NCBI GenBank assembly: GCA_964631565.1
Contig: CAZVYJ010000002.1
Coordinates: 41,239-105,238, forward strand
DNA: 64,000 nucleotides
DNA from: CAZVYJ01 sp964631565
GTDB taxonomy: Bacteria; Planctomycetota; Phycisphaerae; SM23-33
Reading direction: 5' to 3'
A program made the translations under genes and the position numbers. The notes beneath the pieces are model-generated. The model worked only from the letters and a program-made list of their open reading frames with translations. It was not told the origin of the DNA and did no database searches. This document shows positions 1 through 7,825 of the stretch, in pieces; the stretch's first letter is position 1, and each line of letters opens with the position of its first letter.

Positions 1-1148
1 GCTGCGCCTTTTTCGCCGCGGCAGTGCAGTGTGGCCCGGTAGACTTCGCGACGATACCGCTCAGGATGCTTTTTGACGTCGTCGGCGATGAGTTTTTTCT
101 GCTGCTCAGCCGGCAGGGCGGCGAACTGCTCCGGCGTGAGCTTCAGTTCCGCCAGCGAGCTTTCGGGCAGTCCATCGACATGGTCGGCATCCATGTCCGC
201 AAAACCCTTCAGAAAAATCTTCGGCGTCCCGCCCGGTTTTTTCACGTCGGCCGTCAGCCAGTATCGCTTGCCCGGCTCCGCTTTTATCCATCCGCTGCAG
301 AAATGCACGCCCTCCAGCCCTGCGACCGAGCCGTAGCTCGTGTCGCGGGTTATCTTCGGCGGGTCGGCCGGGTCGGCTTCGCCCATAATCAGTTGCCTGC
401 GATACGCCAGCCACGCGTCGCGGTCGAGGTCGGTGCGGATTTTCAGCACCTTACCCCGGCCGGTCTCGTCGACAAACGTCGTTGACACGTTGTCCGCGGC
501 TTCCCAGCCTTCACTTACCGCGTCAAAATCTCCGCCTGTGTTCAACGGCGTGCCGAAATTCTTCGGCTCGGCCTCGTCGCCGTATTCCGGCGGGGCCCAT
601 TCTTCCTTCAGGCTGATTCGTTCGACTATCGCCTTTACGATAATCGGCCCCGCTCGCTCGCCGTGTGCCGTGAAAACTTCTCGCCACTGGAGGGGATTGT
701 CCTTGTTGCGGATGTCCAGCAGGGCGACGGCGGCCGTCACGTCCTGCTCTTTTTTGGTTACAGTCGCCACGACGGCGACATTGGCGGCGAGTTTGTCCAT
801 CAGTGCGGTAAGTTTGTCGCGGTCGGTCTTTTCGCCCAGGGCAGCCGACGCTTCCCGGGTAGTCAGGCGGTCTATAACTTCGAAAACCTCAACCTCGGAC
901 TCGCCGTCCGCTCCGGCCAGCCTCATCCGGAGCCTGTCAGCCAGTTTTTTGCCGTATTCGGCATCGTCGTCGCACTGAAAGTCGAATATTACGACAAACG
1001 CTTTCCCGACCTTTTCAGCCTTTTCAGTATTTTCCGGTGCGGCCGCCGGCCTGTCCGGTTCACCCGCCAGCAGAACCAGCCCGCCGCCCGCCAGCAGGGC
1101 GAGCATCAGGGCCGACCGGAATTTAAATGTTTTCCGCATATTGCCCAT
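1..1148 (-). CDS. Exported protein of unknown function, 3' end outside window
   Basis: An open frame runs on the minus strand from ATG at 1148 to the window edge without a stop, so the C-terminus is missing. The first ~28 residues (basic MRKTFKF, then an Ala/Leu-rich stretch) are a signal peptide or N-terminal anchor. The next part (FVVIFDFQCDDDAEYG onward) reads like a domain that tests parameters of a small periplasmic module, and the second half (around GVHFCSGWIKAEPGKRYWL) resembles a carbohydrate-binding-like beta-sandwich. A second ATG at 1139 is equally possible; neither has a clear Shine-Dalgarno sequence. I do not recognise the family. The gene is divergent from the serine genes at 1630. 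Function unknown; reality of the gene is well supported by the long frame and coding character. Confidence 0.8.
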   Translation of the reverse strand, partial: MGNMRKTFKFRSALMLALLAGGGLVLLAGEPDRPAAAPENTEKAEKVGKAFVVIFDFQCDDDAEYGKKLADRLRMRLAGADGESEVEVFEVIDRLTTREASAALGEKTDRDKLTALMDKLAANVAVVATVTKKEQDVTAAVALLDIRNKDNPLQWREVFTAHGERAGPIIVKAIVERISLKEEWAPPEYGDEAEPKNFGTPLNTGGDFDAVSEGWEAADNVSTTFVDETGRGKVLKIRTDLDRDAWLAYRRQLIMGEADPADPPKITRDTSYGSVAGLEGVHFCSGWIKAEPGKRYWLTADVKKPGGTPKIFLKGFADMDADHVDGLPESSLAELKLTPEQFAALPAEQQKKLIADDVKKHPERYRREVYRATLHCRGEKGA

Positions 1149-1264
1149 CGTAATTTTCAGCTGCCGGTTCACTATATGATTATAAACGAATGCTTCTCAT
1201 TGTTTGTATGCAGCTTTTTCCAGTTGTCTATGATTTGCACATATAACTATTGTCAGGTTGAACA

Positions 1265-1375
1265 GATAGTGGAAAGTAGATCGCGGGAGAAGGTTTGACT
1301 TGGCGTTATTGCGGATGCCTGAACAAGGCGTCAGCTGTTTTTCTTCTTTCTACTCACTACTTTCTCCCGCTCTGT
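1265..1375. repeat. Dispersed repeat family B, copy 1
   Basis: A ~110-bp stretch begins with GGAAAGTAGAT and ends with CTTTCTACT...TCTCCCGCTCTG, so its ends are partly complementary. The same arrangement, including the shared internal TTGCGGA, recurs at 10701-10806. It sits in the 481-bp gap between the divergent genes at 1148 and 1630. No coding function is visible. Confidence 0.55.
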
Positions 1376-1411
1376 GTGCGGGGGGGCTTGTTGGAAAAAC
1401 CCCCCGCACAC
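1374..1411. other. Strong GC hairpin in divergent intergenic region
   Basis: GTGTGCGGGGGG (1374-1385) pairs perfectly with CCCCCCGCACAC (1400-1411), leaving a loop that contains five A residues. It has no following T-run on either strand, so it is not a textbook terminator. It lies just upstream of the promoter proposed for the serine genes. Confidence 0.6.
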
Positions 1412-1437
1412 GGCTATTCCCGCCGCTTTGTCGCCGA

Positions 1438-1466
1438 TTGACAAAATATCGGATTGCTGTTACTTT
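1438..1466 (+). promoter_or_regulatory. Probable sigma-70 promoter of the serine operon
   Basis: TTGACA at 1438-1443 and TACTTT at 1461-1466 are separated by 17 bp. The -35 is a perfect consensus and the -10 matches four of six. This would give a leader of about 155 nt before the aminotransferase start at 1630, containing a GGGGCTT/AAGTCCCC hairpin near 1495-1516. Confidence 0.55.
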
Positions 1467-1606
1467 AGTAACGTTGTATTGGAGTCGGCTTCCGGGGCTT
1501 TTCCTGTAAGTCCCCGCCTGATGTGCCGATACAAATATAAATATTGCGTCTGGAGGCAACCGTAGCAAGGGGCTGCGGCTCTGCCGGCATGTTCCAGGTG
1601 CTTAAC

Positions 1607-1621
1607 CTCCTTTCCAAGGAG
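1607..1621 (+). promoter_or_regulatory. Hairpin enclosing the Shine-Dalgarno of the aminotransferase gene
   Basis: CTCCTT (1607-1612) is exactly complementary to AAGGAG (1616-1621) across a three-base loop. AAGGAG is the ribosome-binding site, eight bases before the ATG at 1630. The leader could therefore mask the ribosome-binding site. Confidence 0.5.
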
Positions 1622-1629
1622 ACATTTTC

Positions 1630-2763
1630 ATGATCAAGCCTCGTCTCTTTACGCCCGGCCCCACTGATGTCCCGGCCGAAGTCCTCATCGAAATGGCAAA
1701 GCCGATGTTCCATCATCGCACGTCGCAGTTCAAGAAACTGTTCGCCGATGTGAATGCCGGCATGAAAAAACTTTTGATGACCGAAAACGAAGTTCTGACG
1801 ATGGCCGGCTCGGGCACCGCCGGCATGGAAGCCGCAATCGTCTGTGCCGTTCCGCGAGGCAAAAAAGTGCTGGTGCCCAACAGCGGCAAGTTCGGCGAGC
1901 GATGGGCCAAGGTCGGCCGCGTTTACGGCCTGGACGTGGACGAAGTGAAGCTGCCCTGGGGCACGGCCATCCAGCCGGAAGCAGTAAAGGAAAAACTGGC
2001 GACCGGACAGTACGGTGCGGTCGTTGTGGTCTACAGCGAAACTTCGACCGCCACGGCATGCGACCTTGAGGCGATAGGCAAGGTTGTCGCCGCGACCGAC
2101 GCCATCCTGATAGCCGACTGCATCACGGCGGCCGGCGCCCTGCCGCTGAAGACCGACGAGTGGAAAATCGATATCGTCGGCACCGGCAGCCAGAAGGCCC
2201 TCATGCTGCCGCCGGGCCTGGCGTGGGTGTCCGTCAGCGCGAAGGCGTGGAAAAACATCGACGCCCACAAGTACCCGGCCTTCTACATGGACCTCAAGGC
2301 GTACCGCAAGTCGCTGGCCGACAGCGACACGCCGTACACGCCGGCGGTCAGCCTTATCCGAGGCCTGAAGGTCGCGCTGGACATGATCCACGAAATCGGC
2401 ATCGAGAAAATCTGGGCCCGCACGGCTCTGCTGGCGAAGGCCACCCGGGAGGCCGCAAAGGCGCTCGGCATGAAGCTGCTCTCCCGGCAGCCGAGCGATT
2501 CGGTAACGGGCATACTGTTCCCCGAAGGCGTCGGCGACGATTTCCGCAAGGCGGTGCAGAAGAAGTACGGCTGCTCCGTCGCGGGCGGGCAGGACGACTA
2601 CAAGGGCAAGATGTTCCGCGTGTCGCACATGGGCTACGTTGACCCGCTGGACACCATCGGGCTGATAGCGGCTGTCGAGTACACGCTGGCTGACATGGGC
2701 GTGAAAGTCGAAATCGGCAAGGGCGTCACCGCTGCGGCAAAGGTCCTGAAGGACTGGAAATAA
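1630..2763 (+). CDS. Class V aminotransferase, probable phosphoserine aminotransferase
   Basis: 377-residue pyridoxal-phosphate enzyme of the alanine-glyoxylate/serine-pyruvate aminotransferase branch of class V. It begins with the family signature FTPGPTDVP, has the cofactor-binding segment MAGSGTAGMEAA (58-69) and the Schiff-base lysine K189 in GTGSQKALM. The gene is followed after 12 bp by serA with its own AAGGAGG site, so the two form an operon. In organisms without classical SerC, a paralogue of this branch next to serA supplies the second step of serine synthesis (3-phosphohydroxypyruvate to phosphoserine). That assignment is from context; an alanine-glyoxylate or archaeal-type aspartate aminotransferase activity is the alternative. 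No serB is in the window. Confidence 0.85.
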   Translation: MIKPRLFTPGPTDVPAEVLIEMAKPMFHHRTSQFKKLFADVNAGMKKLLMTENEVLTMAGSGTAGMEAAIVCAVPRGKKVLVPNSGKFGERWAKVGRVYGLDVDEVKLPWGTAIQPEAVKEKLATGQYGAVVVVYSETSTATACDLEAIGKVVAATDAILIADCITAAGALPLKTDEWKIDIVGTGSQKALMLPPGLAWVSVSAKAWKNIDAHKYPAFYMDLKAYRKSLADSDTPYTPAVSLIRGLKVALDMIHEIGIEKIWARTALLAKATREAAKALGMKLLSRQPSDSVTGILFPEGVGDDFRKAVQKKYGCSVAGGQDDYKGKMFRVSHMGYVDPLDTIGLIAAVEYTLADMGVKVEIGKGVTAAAKVLKDWK

Positions 2764-2775
2764 GGAGGCCGGCCG

Positions 2776-4392
2776 ATGAAAGTACTCATAGCAGACAAAC
2801 TCAGCAAGGTAGGTATCGACTGGCTGAAACAGCAGGACGACGTGGAAATCGACATCAAGGCCGGTCTGCCGCCGGAAGAGCTTGCGGCGATACTCGGCCA
2901 GTATGACGGAATGATTATCCGCTCCGGCGTGAAGATCAAGGGCGACATGCTGGCCAACCCCGGCAGGCTCAGGTGCATCGCGCGTGCCGGCGTAGGCGTG
3001 GACAACGTCGATGTGCCTGTGGCGACGGCAAAGGGCATCATCGTCATGAACACGCCGGGCGGCAATACGCTTTCGACGGCTGAGCTGACGCTGACGCTCA
3101 TGATGGCCCTGTCGCGGAAAATAGCGCCGGCCAACGCTTCGATGAAAAACGGCCAGTGGGACCGCAAATCGTTCGAAGGCACGCAGCTCGCCGGCAAGAC
3201 GCTCGGCATCATCGGCATGGGCCGCATCGGGCAGGCCGTCGCCGCAAGAGCGATAGCCATGGAAATGCGCGTAATCGGTTATGACCCGTTCTTCGCGGGC
3301 AAGGCGGATGCAGCCTTCGAAATGGTCAAGGACCTCAACGAACTCTGCAAACGCGCCGATTACATCACGGTCCACACGCCCAAGGCGCCGGAAACCACCG
3401 GCATGATAGGGGCCGCGCAGTTCGCCATAATGAAGCCGACCTGCCGCCTGATTAACGCGGCGCGAGGCGGCATCATAGACCCGGACGCACTGCTGGCGGC
3501 CCTGAAAGAAGGCAAGGTAGCCGGCGCCGCTCTGGACGTCTACCTCAAGGAGCCGCCCGAATCGCCCGCGGAAAAGGAGCTTATTCAGCATCCCAACGTG
3601 CTTGCCGTTCCGCACCTCGGCGCATCGACCGAGGAGGCGCAGGAGCAGGTCTCGCTGGAGGCTGCACAGCAGCTTGTCGAGGCGCTTCGCGGCGGACAGG
3701 TCCGCAACGCCGTCAACGCTCCGGGCTTCGACAAGGCCATGCCGGACATCCTGCGGCCTTACGTGGAGCTTGCGTCGCGAATGGGCACGCTGCTGACGAA
3801 AACCACTCCGGGCGCACTGACGAAGGTGGAGGTAATCTACCGTGGCGCGATAGCCGACATGAACGTCACGCCGATTACGACGTATCTGCTGGTGGGTCTG
3901 CTCTCGCCGCACATGGACCAGCCGGTGAACGTCATCAACGCGCCGTTGCTCGCCGAGCAGCGGGGCGTCGAGGTCGAGCAGATTACCTCGGCCAGGATAC
4001 GCGAGTTCAGCAACCTGCTGGAGGTCACCATCTACACCGACCAGACGAAGCGGACCGCGACCGGCACGATTTTCGGCAACCGTTTCCCGCGGATTATCGC
4101 CATTGACGGTTATCCCATGGAGATGAAGCCGGAAGGCCACGTCCTCATCATCATCAACGAGGACAAGCCCGGCATGATCGGCAGTTACGGCACTATCATG
4201 GGCAAAAACAACCTAAACATCGCTGACATGACACTGGCGAGGAAAATCAAATCGGGCCTTGCGCTTGTCGGCATGAACCTCGATCAGCAGCCGAGCGAAA
4301 AAGTGCTCGACGCCGTCCGCAGCCTGGAGTTCGTCAAGAACGCCTGGTACGTCTCGCTGCCGCTGCTGCCCCCCGAAGAGCACGAAGAGTAA
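2776..4392 (+). CDS. serA: D-3-phosphoglycerate dehydrogenase
   Basis: 538 residues, the length of the long bacterial type with three modules. Residues 1-310 form the 2-hydroxyacid dehydrogenase: NAD-binding GIIGMGRIGQAVAAR, the Arg motif in NAARGGIIDPDAL, and the catalytic His in PHLGAST. A middle allosteric substrate-binding domain follows, and an ACT domain (from about HVLIIINEDKPGMIG) closes the protein, the site of serine feedback in the family. It oxidises 3-phosphoglycerate to 3-phosphohydroxypyruvate, first step of serine synthesis, in the cytoplasm. Cotranscribed with the aminotransferase upstream. A very long antisense frame covers this operon but is a shadow of its codon use. Confidence 0.97.
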   Translation: MKVLIADKLSKVGIDWLKQQDDVEIDIKAGLPPEELAAILGQYDGMIIRSGVKIKGDMLANPGRLRCIARAGVGVDNVDVPVATAKGIIVMNTPGGNTLSTAELTLTLMMALSRKIAPANASMKNGQWDRKSFEGTQLAGKTLGIIGMGRIGQAVAARAIAMEMRVIGYDPFFAGKADAAFEMVKDLNELCKRADYITVHTPKAPETTGMIGAAQFAIMKPTCRLINAARGGIIDPDALLAALKEGKVAGAALDVYLKEPPESPAEKELIQHPNVLAVPHLGASTEEAQEQVSLEAAQQLVEALRGGQVRNAVNAPGFDKAMPDILRPYVELASRMGTLLTKTTPGALTKVEVIYRGAIADMNVTPITTYLLVGLLSPHMDQPVNVINAPLLAEQRGVEVEQITSARIREFSNLLEVTIYTDQTKRTATGTIFGNRFPRIIAIDGYPMEMKPEGHVLIIINEDKPGMIGSYGTIMGKNNLNIADMTLARKIKSGLALVGMNLDQQPSEKVLDAVRSLEFVKNAWYVSLPLLPPEEHEE

Positions 4393-4416
4393 AAGTAAAA
4401 ATGTGAATAAACATGA

Positions 4417-4455
4417 CGAGCCGCCTAGACAGGTCCGTATGGGCGGCTCGTTTTT
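4417..4455 (+). terminator. Intrinsic terminator after serA
   Basis: CGAGCCGCC (4417-4425) pairs with GGCGGCTCG (4442-4450) and is followed by TTTTTAT. Confidence 0.9.
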
Positions 4456-4493
4456 ATATGTAACAGGGCTCTATTTCTCGGGCGGCCGGGTGA

Positions 4494-4499
4494 TATAAT
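4494..4499 (+). promoter_or_regulatory. TATAAT box giving a likely leaderless transcript
   Basis: A perfect TATAAT ends six bases before the ATG at 4506, so transcription would start at or next to the start codon. No Shine-Dalgarno sequence can fit. The -35 region (CTATTT around 4471) is poor. Confidence 0.45.
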
Positions 4500-4505
4500 C
4501 CGGCC

Positions 4506-5654
4506 ATGGGTAAGTGGTTATTCAAGTCGATTCTGACGGGCGGAACCATTCTGGGGACGGCATCATATGCACTGGCTGATTCCGGCACTGCATTAATGCG
4601 TATTGATGTCTACAAACTGCTCTGGGGCAATTTCATAATAGCCTGGATTGAAGCTCTTATTATCTATCTGATTTTCAGAAAGAAGTGCTCCAGCCTCAAA
4701 TTCAGGAGAATCTGGCTGTTCATGATTGCCGCAAATTACCTCTCGATGATTGTCGGCAGATGGATGCTGCTGGATTACTTCGCCCAGTGGATTACCGGCC
4801 GGCTGGCTGTGGATTCGGCCCTTTACATTCTGAGGGGCTTCATTATCAGTCTGTTCGCGGCGTCGTTTATAGTGACGCTTATTCTGGAATGGCCGTTCTG
4901 CCTTCTGGCGGTCAGGAAAGTTCCCGGAAAATTCAAGGCGTCCCTTACAGCTTTGTTCGCCAGCCAGACGGCCACATATGCATTGATGGTGCCGGTGGCG
5001 CTCTGGCTGGGAATGTACGGGGCGGTGACAAACGTGAAGGCCGACCCGGCGGTCGTAACAGACACGCGGAATGACGCACTCATCTATTACGTGGACAAAG
5101 GCGAGAACGCCATCTGCAGCATCAGGATCAACGGCACCGACAGGAAAAAACTCGTGGAGCTGGCCGACGTTAAAAACCGGCGCCAGTTTGTGCTCAAAAG
5201 AGAGGCGTTGGATAAACCGTGGAGTCTTTATGCGGAAAGCGGCGACGGCGACAGCAGGCTGCTGCTGAAAGATATTTCATTCCCGATTGTTCCCGTGAGC
5301 CGAATAACTCCAAATGACTCGCTCGAAATTCATGTGCCGTCATGGTTCGACGGCTTTGACTATCGGCCGGCGGAACATTCCCCGTGGATCATTGATTACG
5401 CGTATTATTGGTTAGTCCTCAAAAATGAATCTACAGGCGAACGTTTTAACGTAAGCCTGGATACGCCGTTTATTCGATGGTTCATAGAAGGCGCCAGCAT
5501 GCTGCCGGGCGACCGAGTGGTTTTCAGCTTCGGGCGTCGAATCGTGCTTCTGGACATTGAAACGCGGCGGATAGGCCAGATAACCACGGGTTGGTTGCTG
5601 TTTATCGCGCCGGACCAGTCGGAAGAAAAGCCCGGACCGACGCAGGTTGAATAA
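4506..5654 (+). CDS. Membrane protein of unknown function
   Basis: 382 residues. The first ~25 residues look like a signal sequence ending ASYALAD. Several hydrophobic helices follow (about residues 37-57, 71-92, 106-135 and 155-180), and the remaining ~190 residues are a soluble, beta-rich tail starting about YGAVTNVKADP that would lie outside the membrane. I recognise no family. The start is fixed by a TATAAT box immediately upstream and there is no ribosome-binding site. It stands alone between two terminators. Confidence 0.8.
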   Translation: MGKWLFKSILTGGTILGTASYALADSGTALMRIDVYKLLWGNFIIAWIEALIIYLIFRKKCSSLKFRRIWLFMIAANYLSMIVGRWMLLDYFAQWITGRLAVDSALYILRGFIISLFAASFIVTLILEWPFCLLAVRKVPGKFKASLTALFASQTATYALMVPVALWLGMYGAVTNVKADPAVVTDTRNDALIYYVDKGENAICSIRINGTDRKKLVELADVKNRRQFVLKREALDKPWSLYAESGDGDSRLLLKDISFPIVPVSRITPNDSLEIHVPSWFDGFDYRPAEHSPWIIDYAYYWLVLKNESTGERFNVSLDTPFIRWFIEGASMLPGDRVVFSFGRRIVLLDIETRRIGQITTGWLLFIAPDQSEEKPGPTQVE

Positions 5655-5678
5655 AAGCACGAATGCAAATAAACATAA

Positions 5679-5756
5679 CGAGTCGTGCCCGTAAGGAAGC
5701 GGTCATTCCCGGTTGATGTCGTCGGGACCGCTCCTTTACAGTCGCGGCTCGTTTTT
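5679..5756 (+). terminator. Long hairpin terminator between convergent genes
   Basis: CGAG at 5679 and CTCG at 5748-5751 bracket an imperfect stem (GTAAGGAAGCGGTC against GACCGCTCCTTTAC), followed by TTTTT. It separates the membrane protein from the convergent racemase gene. Confidence 0.8.
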
Positions 5757-5773
5757 ATATACGCAACCTGGCT

Positions 5774-7072
5774 TTATTTTTCCGCAAGCATCGTGTACGG
5801 GCCTTCGGGGATGATGGCTATTTTTGCCCCGGGGTTTGCCACGACAAAATCGTCTATCGCTTTCTGTGCGCGGGCCTGCGCGTCGCCCTTGCCGAGCATG
5901 GGGTTGACGGAAATCTTCCGCTGGATGTCAGCCGGTATGCCGTCGCTGACGAAAAGCAGCTTTTTCATGCCGATGCGGGAAAGCACCCTGCACTGCATCT
6001 GGTATTCCCACTGGTCGAGCTTCGTTGTGTCGCAGTTCGCCTTTATATCAGCGATAAAACCCTGCCAGTCGTTGTCCCATTCGAGCAGCAGGTCGGTATA
6101 CGCCTTCGAGCCGAGCTGCTGCGAGCAGCCGCTCACCTGCAGCAGCGTGGAGTCCGGCCCGAGGGCCGGCAGTGCGGTGCACATGCCCTTGACGGTCTGG
6201 TAGAAGGTCGTGTCCAGCGGGAATCCGCCGCCGCATGTGACCACCAGGTCGTACGGCGGGTCGATAGCGGCCGTCGTCCACTTCGCCACCTGTTTGCAGC
6301 CGACAGCGTGCGCCTTGACGAGGTCGCCGCAGTATATGCCCGCGATGCGCCTGTCGCGCGAGATCGCCACGTTGAACAGGAAATCCACGCCGACGGTTCG
6401 CGCGACCTGCAGAGAAATTTCGTGGCAGGGGTTGCCGTCGATTACGCCGTTGTCGGCCAGCGGGTGCGAGAGCGTCTTGTAGCCGTGGAACATCTGCACG
6501 GTCTTCAGGTCGACAAGCGCCGGGCAGACGCCCTTGCGCCCGCCGGAAAAGCCGGCCATGAAGTGCGCCTCGATATACCCGGTGACGATGCGGAAGTCCG
6601 CTTCGACGAAACGCCGGCAGACGCTTATCTGCGGCGAGTCGCTGACCTTCACAAGCGTGGCCGGGTCGTGCGCGTCGTGGTCGAGCACCTCGATGCGAGA
6701 GAGAATGTCCGCCCCGACGAGAATCTCAAGCTCCTCCGGCGTGCTGTGGCGGTGCATGCCCGTGCCGACGATGATGACGATGTTATCGTCGGCGATGCCG
6801 CAGTCGTTGAGTATCTTCAGCATCGGCGGCAGGAACTGCCTGTTCGGAACCGGGCGCGTGATGTCGCTTATCGTTATCGCGACGGTTTTGGGCTTCCTGG
6901 CGGCGATGAGTTCCGCCAGCGGTTTTGAGCCAATGGGTTTTGCCAGCGCCTCGGCCACCGCTGCATCCGCGTCAGGCAGGGCGGGCACGGGCTGGCCTTC
7001 GAGAATGACCGCCGAGTCCGGCACGCGAAGCTCCATGCCGCTGCGGTCGTAGAGTAAATGTACTTTTTTCAT
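5774..7072 (-). CDS. LarA-family nickel-dependent lactate/hydroxyacid racemase
   Basis: 432 residues, usual length for the LarA/DUF2088 family. The residues that bind the nickel-pincer cofactor in Lactiplantibacillus LarA (H108, H174, K184, H200) have counterparts at H107 in GTGMHRHST, H170 in GYIEAHFMAG, K180 in SGGRKGVCPAL and H196 in MFHGYKT. The protein is therefore probably an active 2-hydroxyacid racemase or epimerase; the true substrate cannot be told from sequence. The cofactor-making larB, larC and larE genes are not in this window. It is transcribed alone or with the lipoprotein gene just upstream at 7693. Confidence 0.88.
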   Translation of the reverse strand: MKKVHLLYDRSGMELRVPDSAVILEGQPVPALPDADAAVAEALAKPIGSKPLAELIAARKPKTVAITISDITRPVPNRQFLPPMLKILNDCGIADDNIVIIVGTGMHRHSTPEELEILVGADILSRIEVLDHDAHDPATLVKVSDSPQISVCRRFVEADFRIVTGYIEAHFMAGFSGGRKGVCPALVDLKTVQMFHGYKTLSHPLADNGVIDGNPCHEISLQVARTVGVDFLFNVAISRDRRIAGIYCGDLVKAHAVGCKQVAKWTTAAIDPPYDLVVTCGGGFPLDTTFYQTVKGMCTALPALGPDSTLLQVSGCSQQLGSKAYTDLLLEWDNDWQGFIADIKANCDTTKLDQWEYQMQCRVLSRIGMKKLLFVSDGIPADIQRKISVNPMLGKGDAQARAQKAIDDFVVANPGAKIAIIPEGPYTMLAEK

Positions 7073-7090
7073 AACGCCGTCAATATAACA

Positions 7091-7693
7091 TTAGTCTTTC
7101 GCTGATGCCGGGATTTTTGTCGTGTCAACGCAGACGACGAACTGCCGGCCGCAGTTTATCAGCAGCAGGCCGTCGTCGGTCAGTATGTAGCTGTCGGTGA
7201 ATCCGAACTGCCGCTCTGACGTGAAGCGGGCCACCTCCGTCAGCTGACTGTTGGGCGTGTCTTTCGTGCCGACGAACAGCTGGTCGTACGGCTCGGGGAT
7301 GCTCACGACGAAGTCGCCGCATATCTTGCGAACGCTCTGCAGTTCACCGCCCGGCGCTAGGGCCGAAATCTGGTTGCCTGTTGGAATTTCCTTCCGAACG
7401 CTGCCGTCGCCGAGCAGCAGGGGGTACTGCTTTTTCCACGGCGCCCAGCCGCTGAAAGATTTGCCCTCGGTCACGAGCAGGCAGTCGCCGGAGGTTTTCA
7501 TCGACTGGACGTTGTTGTCCACGGGCATCGGCAGCACCCACCAGGCGAACGCAACCTGTCCGCCGGCCTGGTAGACCCATCTCACGGATTCGTGCCTGTG
7601 TGCGAACGCCTGCTCGTCGAGCGTTTTCCCCGCCCAGCAGCCCGGCAGGGCGGCCAGCGAAACACAGAATGCAAGTTTGATTACGCGATGCAT
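7091..7693 (-). CDS. Lipoprotein of unknown function
   Basis: About 200 residues with an N-terminal signal ending in the lipobox LPGC (hydrophobic stretch AFCVSLAALPGC), so the mature protein is expected to be lipid-anchored outside the cytoplasmic membrane. The rest is beta-rich and unrecognised. I chose the ATG at 7693; a TTG six bases further upstream is in frame. The stop lies 18 bp from the racemase start at 7072, so the two are probably one transcript. Confidence 0.75.
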   Translation of the reverse strand: MHRVIKLAFCVSLAALPGCWAGKTLDEQAFAHRHESVRWVYQAGGQVAFAWWVLPMPVDNNVQSMKTSGDCLLVTEGKSFSGWAPWKKQYPLLLGDGSVRKEIPTGNQISALAPGGELQSVRKICGDFVVSIPEPYDQLFVGTKDTPNSQLTEVARFTSERQFGFTDSYILTDDGLLLINCGRQFVVCVDTTKIPASAKD

Positions 7694-7750
7694 AAGCAAA
7701 CCCTTTTTTCCGCTTGCCCCTTGAGATTCGCGGCAAGTTTTTTACCACAA

Positions 7751-7818
7751 GTGCCACGGGATGCTTGCATCCCGTGTTATTTCTGAATGAACACGGCTTG
7801 CGAGCAAACCGTGGCACA
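7751..7818. repeat. Paired-hairpin repeat family A, copy 1
   Basis: First hairpin CACGGGATGC/GCATCCCGTG (7755-7764 with 7767-7776), second hairpin CACGG.TTGC/GCAA.CCGTG (about 7792-7813), bounded by GTGCCAC and GTGGCAC. The same two-hairpin design is found at 10582, 21451 and 35976. This copy lacks the outer inverted repeats seen in the last two. Confidence 0.8.
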
Positions 7819-7825
7819 CGTGATA

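Noticed and set aside
1465..4140. Very long minus-strand frame (891 codons) over the serC-like/serA operon
   Set aside because: Its sequence is low in hydrophobic, domain-like character, rich in Arg/His, and lies opposite two well-identified genes; it is a codon-bias shadow.
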